In this document: piece by piece, positions 27,668 through 35,989 of the stretch
Layout of the letters: each line of letters begins with the position of its first letter
How positions within the stretch are numbered: position 1 is the stretch's first letter
NCBI RefSeq assembly: GCF_900108335.1
Contig: NZ_FNVT01000005.1
Coordinates: 613,421 to 677,420 of the forward strand
Length of the DNA stretch: 64,000 nt
Source of the DNA: Nonomuraea solani
GTDB taxonomy: Bacteria; Actinomycetota; Actinomycetes; Streptosporangiales; Streptosporangiaceae
Reading direction: 5' to 3'
Position numbers and translations under genes: made by a program
Notes under the pieces: generated by a model
Databases searched by the model: none
The model's input: only the letters and a program-made list of their open reading frames with translations
What the model was told of the DNA's origin: nothing

Positions 27668-28600
27668 ATGGACCTCGAGCTCAGGCACCTCAGGATCGTC
27701 CGCGCGGTCGCGGACGCGGGAAGTGTGAGCAAAGCCGCGTCCCTCCTCGGGCTGGCACAACCGGCCCTGACCGCACAGCTCAAGCGCATCGAGAGGGTGC
27801 TCGGCGGCGCCCTGTTCGAGCGTGACCGCCACGGCGCCAGGCCTACCCGCCTCGGCGAACTCGTGCTCACCAGGGCACGGGTACTCCTCCCCGCAGCCAA
27901 AGAACTGCAGGACGAAGCCGTACGATTCGCTCACGCCCCCTCCCCTGGTTTCCGCATCGGCGCCACGAACGGGCCGATACTCGGCGGCCTGGTCGACCGG
28001 CTCGCCGCGGAGCGGAAGGTCAGTACGTACACGTCCTGGTCGACCCACGAGCTGACCAGCATGGTCGAGCTCGGCCGGCTCGACTACGTACTGACCGGCG
28101 CCTGCGGCGACTCCGGCACTCCCACCGGCGCGCTCCTGTGGGAGACGATCAGTCTCGACCCCGTCTTCTGCCTGGTCGGGGAGGACCATCCGGCCGCCAA
28201 GGAGAAGGAGGTGGAGCTGGCCGACCTGGCCGCGGAGCAGTGGGCGGTGACGCCGGGCGACGGCTGTTTCGCGGACTGTTTCGCGATGGCCTGCGCGCGA
28301 GCCGGGTTCACGCCGGGAACGATCTACGAAACCGACGTGCCGACCTGTACGCACCTCGCCCAGGTGGGCCGGGCCGTCGTCCTCTGCCAGGCGACCCACC
28401 AGCCCGCACAGGGCCTGATCATGGTGCCGCTGGCCGGCGCGCCGCTGCGCTGGCGGCAGCTCCTCGGCCGCCATCCCACCGCCCCCGAGGCCGCGTGGGT
28501 GGTGGGCCAGGCGAAACAGGCCCATATGGAGGCCGTACGCAGGAGTCCCGTCTACTACGACTGGCTGGTCCGGAACCCCGGTTACGGCACCGCGCCATAA
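27668..28600 (+). CDS. LysR-family transcriptional regulator
   Basis: A 310-residue LysR regulator. The N-terminal winged helix (residues 1-60) reads LELRHLRIVRAVADAGSVSK, LLGLAQPALTAQLKRIE and GALFERDRHGARPTRLGELV. The rest is the substrate-binding-like effector domain, which detects an unknown ligand. The divergent small gene pair and a palindrome upstream suggest local control. The secreted protease begins 85 bp downstream on the same strand and might also be a target. Confidence 0.92.
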   Translation: MDLELRHLRIVRAVADAGSVSKAASLLGLAQPALTAQLKRIERVLGGALFERDRHGARPTRLGELVLTRARVLLPAAKELQDEAVRFAHAPSPGFRIGATNGPILGGLVDRLAAERKVSTYTSWSTHELTSMVELGRLDYVLTGACGDSGTPTGALLWETISLDPVFCLVGEDHPAAKEKEVELADLAAEQWAVTPGDGCFADCFAMACARAGFTPGTIYETDVPTCTHLAQVGRAVVLCQATHQPAQGLIMVPLAGAPLRWRQLLGRHPTAPEAAWVVGQAKQAHMEAVRRSPVYYDWLVRNPGYGTAP

Positions 28601-28685
28601 CACCGTAATAGGGGCAAAGTAGTACTCCACCGCCTCTGGGACCCCCGTTACCGTGACGGCACCTCCCAGCAGCGAGGAGACACCC

Positions 28686-30122
28686 ATGCTCCGCACCCCG
28701 GCGCTGATCGCCCTCACGATCGGCGCACTGGTCGCGACGGCGACCCCGGCCGTCGCCGCCGAACCACCGTCAGGCGTGGTCGACGCCCTGCGGCGCGATC
28801 TCGGCATCACGAAGGAGCAGGCGCTCAACCGCCTGGCGAACGAGGCCCGCGGCAACGCCGCCGCACCCGGCCTGAGCAAGAGGCTCGGCGACCGCTATGC
28901 CGGCAGCTGGTACGAAGGCGCGGAAAGCACCCTCATCGTGGCCAGCGTTCACGCCGCCGACGCCGCCGAGATCACCCGGGCGGGGGCGCAGGCCCGCGTC
29001 GTACCGCGCTCATTGGCCCAGCTCACCGCGGTCAAGGACGGCCTGGACCGGATGGCCCCGCCGGCGTCCGTACACAGCTGGGCCGTCTCCCCCAGGGACA
29101 ACGCCGTCGTCGTCCTGACGAGCGACGGGCAGGCGGCCCGCGCGTGGGTCGCCGCCGGTGGCGTGGACGCCGGCGCCGTCACGTACGAGCCGTCGGCGGA
29201 ACGGCCGCGCCTCTTCTACGAGATCCGGGGCGGGGACGCGTACTACACCTCGCAGGGCTACCGCTGCTCGATCGGCTTCGCGGCCCGGCGCGGCACCCAG
29301 CTCGGCTTCACCACCGCCGGCCACTGCGGCCCGAACGGCGTGACCACGACGGGCTTCAACCGGGTGACCCAGGGGACGTTCCAGGTCTCCTCCTTCCCCG
29401 GCAACGACTACGCGTGGGTGGCCGTCAACTCCAACTGGACCGCGGCCGGCGTCGTGAACGGCTACAGCGCCGGCATCCTGCCGGTCCGCGGCGCGACCGT
29501 CACCCAGCCGCAGGGCTCGGTGTGCCGGTCGGGATCGACCACGCAGTGGCACTGCGGCACGGTCACCGCCCTGAACTCCACCGTCAACTACCCGGAGGGG
29601 ACGGTGTCGGGCCTGACGCGTACCACGGTGTGCGCGGAGGGCGGGGACTCGGGCGGCTCGTTCATCTCGGGCGACCAGGCCCAGGGCATGACCTCGGGCG
29701 GCTCCGGCAACTGCAGCGTCGGCGGGACCACGTACTTCCAGCCCTTGGCCGAGATCCTCGCGGCCGGCGGCCTCACCCTGGTCACGGCCGGCGGCACCGA
29801 CCCACCGCCGGCGGGCTGCCAGGGGTACGAGGAGACGTACAGCGGCTCGCTGACCTCGAACCAGAGCCAGTACCAGCCGAACGGCACGTACTACCAGGCG
29901 GTGACGGGCGCCCACGCGGCCTGCCTGGACGGCCCCGGCGGCGCCGACTTCGACGTCTACCTGCAGAGGTGGAACGGCTCGGCCTGGTCGGTGGTGGCCG
30001 GCGGCGACAGCCCGAACGCCGACGAGATCATCACCTACAACGGGCCGGCGGGGTATTACCGGTATCGCGTGCACGCGTACAGCGGCTCGGGCACGTACAC
30101 GCTGGGCCTCAACCGTCCATAG
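28686..30122 (+). CDS. secreted S1 protease, alpha-lytic type, with prepro and C-terminal domain
   Basis: A 478-residue preproprotease. A signal peptide (about 1-24) is followed by an alpha-lytic-type pro-region (to about residue 180), which acts as a folding chaperone in this family. The chymotrypsin-like domain (about 181-365) shows the triad: His in TTAGHCG, Asp in GNDYAWV and Ser in EGGDSGGSF. After a Pro-Gly linker, residues about 375-478 form a PPC-type domain (FDVYLQRWNGSAW, YRYRVHAYSGSGTYTL). It is extracellular. The Ser, His and Asp positions are intact. Confidence 0.94.
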   Translation: MLRTPALIALTIGALVATATPAVAAEPPSGVVDALRRDLGITKEQALNRLANEARGNAAAPGLSKRLGDRYAGSWYEGAESTLIVASVHAADAAEITRAGAQARVVPRSLAQLTAVKDGLDRMAPPASVHSWAVSPRDNAVVVLTSDGQAARAWVAAGGVDAGAVTYEPSAERPRLFYEIRGGDAYYTSQGYRCSIGFAARRGTQLGFTTAGHCGPNGVTTTGFNRVTQGTFQVSSFPGNDYAWVAVNSNWTAAGVVNGYSAGILPVRGATVTQPQGSVCRSGSTTQWHCGTVTALNSTVNYPEGTVSGLTRTTVCAEGGDSGGSFISGDQAQGMTSGGSGNCSVGGTTYFQPLAEILAAGGLTLVTAGGTDPPPAGCQGYEETYSGSLTSNQSQYQPNGTYYQAVTGAHAACLDGPGGADFDVYLQRWNGSAWSVVAGGDSPNADEIITYNGPAGYYRYRVHAYSGSGTYTLGLNRP

Positions 30123-30355
30123 CACTATTGGGTGAGGGTCCCTCCCTGGCCCTCTCCCGATTCCGCCATCCGAGAACCCGCCCAAATGATCGGCTAGCCC
30201 TCCACCAACCCCGCCAGACATGGAATGATGTCCGCGGAGACCCCGTCTCCCGCCCAGCCGGGCACCACGACAGGACCAAATGCTCTAGCCTTAGCATGCT
30301 GCGGGCTCGGGGTGATCCTCTCGTTGTGCTGCGGCGGGCCGTACAACTTCATCCA

Positions 30356-30432
30356 GGGGCGGTAGCTCAGCCGGTCAGAGCATCGGACTCATAATCCGTG
30401 GGTCGTGGGTTCAAGTCCCACCCGCCCTACCA
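30356..30432 (+). tRNA. tRNA-Met (anticodon CAT), CCA encoded
   Basis: A full cloverleaf can be drawn by eye. The acceptor stem (30356-30362 with 30422-30428) starts with a G-T pair, the D stem is GCTC/GAGC, the anticodon loop is CTCATAA (anticodon CAT), and the T arm is GTGGG-TTCAAGT-CCCAC. The 3' CCA is encoded. The anticodon stem has a T-T mismatch at its top. CAT could be elongator tRNA-Met or, after lysidine modification, tRNA-Ile2; a search against tRNA models would decide. Its 3' part is duplicated at 46166-46209, which marks it as an integration site. Confidence 0.93.
30387..30430 (+). repeat. attL core (44-bp tRNA 3' part)
   Basis: The 44-bp sequence from the last base of the 5' anticodon stem to the base before the final C-A of the tRNA is identical to 46166-46209. 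It covers the anticodon loop, variable region, T arm and the 3' acceptor strand. This is the usual target of tyrosine integrases in actinomycete integrative elements. Confidence 0.9.
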
Positions 30433-30504
30433 CACCAACCTGCGGCTTTACCCTGGCTTGTAGTCGCGTCATCTGATCGTGAGTCACGGTGAGCCACGCG
30501 TGAG

Positions 30505-31810
30505 TCACGTCGTCTCCCGGGCTTTGCCGATCTTCTGGTTGGTCGCCCGCACCGCCTTCAGCACCAGCCGCGCGGTCGCCTTGGCGCTGTCGTGGTACAG
30601 CTGCGGCAGCACCGAGACGTAGGTGTCGGCGGTCAGCACGATGCTGGCATGCCCCAGCGTGCCCTGCACCACCTTCAACTCCGTGCCCGACGCCAGCGCC
30701 AACGTCGCAGCTCCATGGCGCAGGTCGTGCAACCGCACCGGCGGCAGCCCACTCGCGGCCACCAGCTTGTGGAAGCGGTGGGTGAGATAGCTCGGCTGTA
30801 CCGGCGCTCCACTCCCCGCGGTGAAGATCGGGCCGGTCGGTGACCACCGTTCCCCCGGCAGCCGGAGCTGCGCACGCTCGTGCCGACGCAGCAGCCGCAC
30901 GGTCTCCGAATCGAGTGCCAAGGTCCGCCAGCTGGCCGCGCTCTTCGGCTCGCACAAGACCAGCCCCTCGTCGGTGTGCACCAGCTGATGGGCGATGGTG
31001 AGCTCGCGCCGCTCCAGATCGACGTCCACCCACCGCAGCCCGGCCACCTCGCCGCGCCGTAGCCCGCGCAGGGCCACCAGCCACCACAGCTCGAACACCG
31101 GATCCTCACGCGCGAAGCGCAGGAAGGCGGCCAGCTGCTCGACCGTCCACACCGCCACCGCCGGCCGCTCTCCCCCGCCGCCAGGCAGCCTCCCGACGAG
31201 CCGTCCACACCACCGGATGCGTCCGCACCGGCGCCGGCAACCGGACGCCCTGCGCCGGATTGACGGCGATCAAGTCTTCACGCACCGCGTGGTTCAGCGC
31301 CGCCCGCAACGTCGCCCGGATCCGCTCCAACGTGGAGGCGCTGATCGGCTGGTCGTACCGATTCCGCCGCCGGCCCAACGCCACGAACATGCGCGTCACG
31401 TCCCGCCGCGACAACTCCGCCAGCCTGACCCGGCCTAGGAACGGGATCAGATGCAGCCGCACGTGATCCCGGTAAGCCCGGTGCGTGGTCGGCCGCAACC
31501 GCGACTCCACCACCGACAACCAGTACCGCAACCACTGCCCCACCGCGCACCCAGCTGAGAGTGGCCCCTCTTCCTCCGCCAGCAGCAGTTCACCGCCCGC
31601 ACACCGCGCCGCCTCCGCACTCGCGAACCCACCCCGCCGAACCCGCTCCCGCCGACCCGACGCCCCTACAACCTGAACCGCGAAATACCAGCTCCCATGC
31701 CCCACCTCGGCCAACCGACCGCAACGACCGCCCAGCCTCCTGCCGCTGACCAGGTCGCTGCATCCGCACCGCTTGTACACCACGCAATGCCTGTCGTCAC
31801 TGCCTGTCAT
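30505..31810 (-). pseudogene. tyrosine integrase, frameshifted
   Basis: The two halves lie in different frames. The N-terminal half (31810 down to about 31180) has the SAM-like core-binding domain, with LRPTTHRAYRDHVRLHLIPF. The C-terminal half (30505-31158) has the catalytic domain with the first Arg in GLRRGE, then HDLRHGAATLA, LGHASIVLTADTY and the nucleophile Tyr. The join lies in a G-rich run near 31172-31183, where one inserted or lost base explains it. The ATG at 31810 has a GGAGG site. It is either truly broken or a sequencing error. Confidence 0.85.
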
Positions 31811-31927
31811 CGCTCGCCTCCAGGTCCGTCTCAGGAGCAACGTACGAGTCGCGCAACGACAAACCCAGCCAAGAGGAACGTTTAGGTAGGTACCTCAGCC
31901 ACGTGGCACATCTGGTGCGATCAAGAA

Positions 31928-31977
31928 CCGAAGTTCAGGTAGGACCATAGACCCACGACCAAAGCGCCCGAAGTTCA
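31928..31977. repeat. CCGAAGTTCA direct repeats in the intergenic region
   Basis: The stretch 31811-32165 between the integrase and DUF4236 genes has no convincing gene. It contains CCGAAGTTCA at 31928-31937 and again at 31968-31977, exactly 40 bp apart, plus a related inverted half near 31995. These may be integrase arm-type or regulator sites, since they lie beside the integrase start. Confidence 0.4.
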
Positions 31978-32165
31978 CACGTGTAGGCCCCAGCCGGACT
32001 TCGGCCAAACGACCTGACGCCGCAGCACCGCCACCTCATGCAACACCCTGGCCTCTGCGTCCTTCGACTGGTCAGAGCCGTCACGACTGGGCCTGATGCG
32101 GTACGCAACTCCAGGACCTCGATCTGCCGCAGTAACGGGCACCCAGGTCAGAAGGATTCCCCATC

Positions 32166-33173
32166 GTGGGTTTCTATGTGCGCACCAGCCTCAGGGCTGG
32201 ACCGTTCCGTTTCACCCTCAGCCAGGCCGGGATGGCCGTCTCGACCGCCATCCCGGGCCTTCGAGTAGGGATGGGCCCACGCGGCAACGTCGTGCGCATG
32301 GGACGCGGAACGGTCTCCTACCGGACCGTCGCGCCCGGCCGTGACGTGGTCATGCACGATGTCGTCAGCCTGATCCCGGCCCAGCCAAGTGACGTCGTCC
32401 AGCAGCTGCAGAAGGCCGCCGGACGCCGGCCGTACTGGCCGTTCGCCCTGGCCACCGTGCTCGTCGCGGGGCTGGTGACAGGACGCTTCGGCCTGGTCAT
32501 CATCGCCATCGGGCTCCCTTTCGTGCTCTGGGTGGCGTTACGCGACCGGGCCGCTCGCGCGGTGGTCGTCATGTACGACGTGACCGACGAGGCCGCTGCA
32601 CGCTTCGATCACCTCGTCAACGCGATCACCGACCTCCAGCGAACCCACGGCTTCTGGCTGATCACCGCATCCGGCGCGATCGCCAGCACCTACCAGTTCA
32701 AAGTGAACGCCGGCGCCTCTAACCTGCTGCGCAGGCTGAACGCCACGGCCCTGCTGGCAGGACCACGGATCCTCATCACCAACGTCGCCGTCCCGACCCT
32801 CACCGCGGGCAACCTGTCGGTGCACTTCCTCCCCGACCGCGTCCTGATCCGGGACGGCCGACACATCGCCGACCTCGCCTACCAACACCTCCACGTCGGC
32901 GTGGAACACTCCCGCTTCATCGAAACAGGCCCTGTGCCACGCGACGGCACGGTCGTGGACTCCACCTGGCGCTACGTCAACGTCAAGGGCGGCCCCGACT
33001 GCCGCTTCAAGAACAACGCCCGCCTGCCCATCCTGCTGTACGGCAGGCTCACCCTCCGCAGCCACAACGGCCTCAACCTCGTCTGGGACGCCTCTCAGGC
33101 CCCGCTCGTCCATGCCGTGGCGAACGCACTCCACCACTCCATCACCGCCCGACCACCTGTGATCCACTCCTGA
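32166..33173 (+). CDS. DUF4236 membrane protein
   Basis: A 335-residue protein. The N-terminal about 55 residues fit DUF4236: MGFYVRTSLRAGPFRFTLSQ, then GMAVSTAIPGLRVGMGPRGN. Two hydrophobic segments (about residues 88-125, beginning PYWPFALATVLVAGLV) suggest membrane anchoring. The C-terminal half (about 140-330) resembles no family I know. The GTG at 32166 has an AAGGA site at 32152. It sits between the integrase and the Jet operon, and its role in defence, if any, is unknown. Confidence 0.8.
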   Translation: MGFYVRTSLRAGPFRFTLSQAGMAVSTAIPGLRVGMGPRGNVVRMGRGTVSYRTVAPGRDVVMHDVVSLIPAQPSDVVQQLQKAAGRRPYWPFALATVLVAGLVTGRFGLVIIAIGLPFVLWVALRDRAARAVVVMYDVTDEAAARFDHLVNAITDLQRTHGFWLITASGAIASTYQFKVNAGASNLLRRLNATALLAGPRILITNVAVPTLTAGNLSVHFLPDRVLIRDGRHIADLAYQHLHVGVEHSRFIETGPVPRDGTVVDSTWRYVNVKGGPDCRFKNNARLPILLYGRLTLRSHNGLNLVWDASQAPLVHAVANALHHSITARPPVIHS

Positions 33174-33671
33174 GGTGGCCTACTCCATCACCGCCCGCTA
33201 GCCCGGCGGGCGGCTGTCCCCACGCTCCGATAACACCACGATGGGTGAAATGAGTCGTCTGCACGACGTCGCCGAACGGCAACCGCGAGCGAGTGGAAGT
33301 GTCTGGCCACAACCGCGCCGATTTGGAGCGCCCCTCAATCACGCTAACGATCGCTTCCTGCACCTGGGGCACGACCAGGCCCAGGCTGGCCACAGCGGAT
33401 CTGCTCGGAATCTAGGGACTGCAGATGGAGGACCAGCGCTTCGTTCTGCTGCAAACACTAACGCTGGCTTTGGCGGCGTTGCGTGCCATCGCCAATTTCT
33501 CCATCCACTTCGCCACGGCTATAAGCGTGCCTTACGATTCCAGCCAAATCGAGTAGCGGTGATGGCGCAGCTCCCACAGATCCGTCAATTGCTGATCATG
33601 GGTCGTAGCAAATACAACATAGCGATATCCGATCTTGAGCGCGACTTGCCCTGTGACGGGGAACCCGTTCG
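33174..33671. other. intergenic region without a clear gene
   Basis: About 500 bp before jetA with no supported gene. A 144-codon plus-strand frame (33241-33675) and a 43-codon frame beginning at 33425 exist but have no family features. The jetA promoter should lie here. A GGGGAA ribosome site precedes the jetA ATG. Confidence 0.4.
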
Positions 33672-35105
33672 ATGACTATGGCAGGTGGGTGGATGAGTGG
33701 AGTTGTCGGCGAGCTGGCACGTGCCGGGGATGCCCTAGCTCGCCCTACTCTGAGACTTCTTGATGGCAGATGGGGCCATTTCCGAGTGGCTGTGCTGCGT
33801 AGCGCGTTCTCCCGAGACCAGCGTTCGATCCAGGTGGACGCCCTCCATGCGCAAATCGACACGTACCTTGGCGAGATGCTCGGTGAAGGCATCGAGGTGC
33901 CAGCCTCGGAGAGCGGCCGCGCGCTGTGCAACACGTGGGTGAAGAACCAATGGCTGTACCGCGACAACGCCCCGGACGGCAGCCTGGTGTACTCGCTAAC
34001 ATCGTCGTCGCTGGAAGCTCTCGACCTGATCCAAAACCTGTCACGAGATCGGGCGCTGGTCTCCGAGTCCCGTCTGACAATGATCCTGGACACCGTCCGG
34101 CGCTGGGCAACCGAAGCCTCGGCAGATCCCCAGGATCGTGTCGATCGCCTGAACGCGCAGATACACGAACTGGAGGTCGAGCGCGACCGCATCGCTGGCG
34201 GCGGCGCCGTGGCCGCCGCATCCGAGGATCGAATGCTCGACGGATACGCCAACCTCATGGACTTGATCGGCCAGCTACCGTCGGATTTCAAACGCGTCGA
34301 GGAATCCATGCTCGATATGCACCGACAGATCCTGCGGGACCTACGTGACGAAGAGCGAATGGTCGGCGAGGTTCTGGACGAGTATCTGGAGAGCCAGGAC
34401 CGCCTACTACGGACCACTCCCGAGGGACGGGCTTTCGACGGCGCATTTGAGCTGCTGCGAGACGCAGAGCTCATGAACGAGCTGCGCGAGAATATCCAGG
34501 TCTTGCTCGGCCACCCGGCCGCCGAGGCCCTCGCCGGACGGGACGTCACCGAGCTGCGCGGCACGGTCACAGTGATCCGTCAGGCTACCAGGGACGTTCT
34601 GGACCAGCGGCACCGGCTGTCCAAGACCCTCAAGGAGCACATTGTCAACAACGACCCGCTCGCCGAGCGTGAGCTGGAGCGTGTCCTTCGCGGTATCCAG
34701 CGGGAGTTGATGACCTGGATGGAAACCGCGGGGCCTAGATCGATGGTCGACGTTGACCTGCTGCCGCCGGTAGCGAAGATCGGCCATTTGCGGGAGAAGA
34801 TGTATGATCCGGCCGCAGCTGCCCCTCCACCTCCTCTGCGGCCGGCCGACGACGACGTTCCGACCCCGCCGAGCGTGGAGGAGTTGAGGGCCGTGGGCGG
34901 CCCGTCACTGGAGCAGATGCGAGCCGCCCTCATCGACGCGCTGACGGAGTTCGGCGTGGCAACCGCAGCACAGGTGTTCAACGCTCTCCCGACCGATCTT
35001 CGCCGACCGGTGGAGATTCTGGGACTTTCTCCACATACTCTCCGGCCTCGACGACTCCTCCATCGCCGACGGGACCACCGAAGAGTTCCGCGCCATCCGC
35101 CCTGA
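33672..35105 (+). CDS. jetA: JetA (DUF3375), Wadjet system; late frameshift
   Basis: JetA is the kleisin-like subunit of JetABCD, an SMC-type complex that recognises and cleaves circular plasmid DNA. Residues 40-330 are helical, with LTSSSLEALDLIQNLSRDRA and LRDEERMVGEVLDEYLES, matching DUF3375. The frame as read ends in 29 residues of basic, unrelated sequence (RPRRLLHRRRDHRRV). If one base near 35016-35020 were removed, the frame would continue as WDFLHILSGLDDSSIADG and end at 35205, overlapping the jetB start. So either a late frameshift has altered the last part, or the sequence holds an error. The rest looks intact. Confidence 0.85.
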   Translation: MTMAGGWMSGVVGELARAGDALARPTLRLLDGRWGHFRVAVLRSAFSRDQRSIQVDALHAQIDTYLGEMLGEGIEVPASESGRALCNTWVKNQWLYRDNAPDGSLVYSLTSSSLEALDLIQNLSRDRALVSESRLTMILDTVRRWATEASADPQDRVDRLNAQIHELEVERDRIAGGGAVAAASEDRMLDGYANLMDLIGQLPSDFKRVEESMLDMHRQILRDLRDEERMVGEVLDEYLESQDRLLRTTPEGRAFDGAFELLRDAELMNELRENIQVLLGHPAAEALAGRDVTELRGTVTVIRQATRDVLDQRHRLSKTLKEHIVNNDPLAERELERVLRGIQRELMTWMETAGPRSMVDVDLLPPVAKIGHLREKMYDPAAAAPPPPLRPADDDVPTPPSVEELRAVGGPSLEQMRAALIDALTEFGVATAAQVFNALPTDLRRPVEILGLSPHTLRPRRLLHRRRDHRRVPRHPP

Positions 35106-35197
35106 CGGGCACCACCGCACCTTCCTGGCCCCTACCGCCTTGCTGTCCTCCCACCACGCCGAACGACTCGGCGCCGCAATTGATGAGGGACTCCCCG

Positions 35198-35989
35198 ATG
35201 CTTGAGCCCAATCCGTCGGAGACCGACGACCGCCCAAAGGAAGCGCCGAGCGGATACGACGAGCAATCCTCGGCGACAGGCGAGGATCTCTCCGACGACA
35301 GCGACGCCGACCGATCCACTCTCGCCCTGTTCTCCGGCGACGAAGGTGGCCTGTCTCTTGAGCAACGGCGCGCGCTGGTGTGCCTGATGCGGAACAAGTT
35401 CGTCTCCGCCACAGGCAACCCCGCCGAGTGGCGCGCCATCCGCGAACACAGCCAGCTGATCAAGTCACGGCTTAACGATATGTTCCTCGACTTGCACTTG
35501 GACCTGCAGCACGAGGTTGCCTACAAGCGGAAGGTCATCTCCGATGGCGCCGACTTCCCCACCCTGCTGCAAAACACCGCCTACACCCGCGAGGAGACGA
35601 TCCTGCTGGTGTATCTGCGGCACCGGTACCGCGTCGAGCAGCAGGCCGGCCACGACGACGTCACAGTCGATCGGCAGGAATTGCTCGATTACATCGCCAC
35701 CTTCCGGCCAACACATGCCACCGACCGGTCTCGAGACAAGGGGCGCGCAGAGAAAGCTGTCGACAACATGGTCGCCAGCCGGGTCCTGACCCGAACCAAC
35801 GACGCTGACCGGCTGCGGATCTCCTCAGTCATCGCTGTCCTGCTGCCGCTTGCCCGGTTGGCCGAGCTGCATGAGTGGCTAATCGCCAAGAACCGCGGCC
35901 AGGGCTCGCCCGCCGAGGACCTCGACACCGACATCGACGATGAGCTGCAAGTCGTGGAAGACGCGGTGGAGATGGAGGCGCTGGGGTGA
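35198..35989 (+). CDS. jetB: JetB (DUF4194), Wadjet system
   Basis: A 263-residue subunit with the DUF4194 core at about residues 75-245: LVCLMRNKFVSATGNPAEWR, LNDMFLDLHLDLQHEVAYKR, TREETILLVYLRHRYR and then the winged-helix region ending LPLARLAELHEWL. JetB acts as the KITE-like subunit bound to JetA and JetC. The first about 60 residues are acidic and low complexity. ATG 35198 has GAGGGA at a good distance and overlaps the restored jetA stop. Its own stop overlaps the jetC start (GTGA). Confidence 0.92.
   Translation: MLEPNPSETDDRPKEAPSGYDEQSSATGEDLSDDSDADRSTLALFSGDEGGLSLEQRRALVCLMRNKFVSATGNPAEWRAIREHSQLIKSRLNDMFLDLHLDLQHEVAYKRKVISDGADFPTLLQNTAYTREETILLVYLRHRYRVEQQAGHDDVTVDRQELLDYIATFRPTHATDRSRDKGRAEKAVDNMVASRVLTRTNDADRLRISSVIAVLLPLARLAELHEWLIAKNRGQGSPAEDLDTDIDDELQVVEDAVEMEALG

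Noticed and set aside
33241..33675. 144-codon frame before jetA, with a 43-codon frame at 33425
   Set aside because: Neither has a ribosome site or family features. The first overlaps the jetA start and is rich in low-confidence residues. A conserved small gene cannot be fully excluded.
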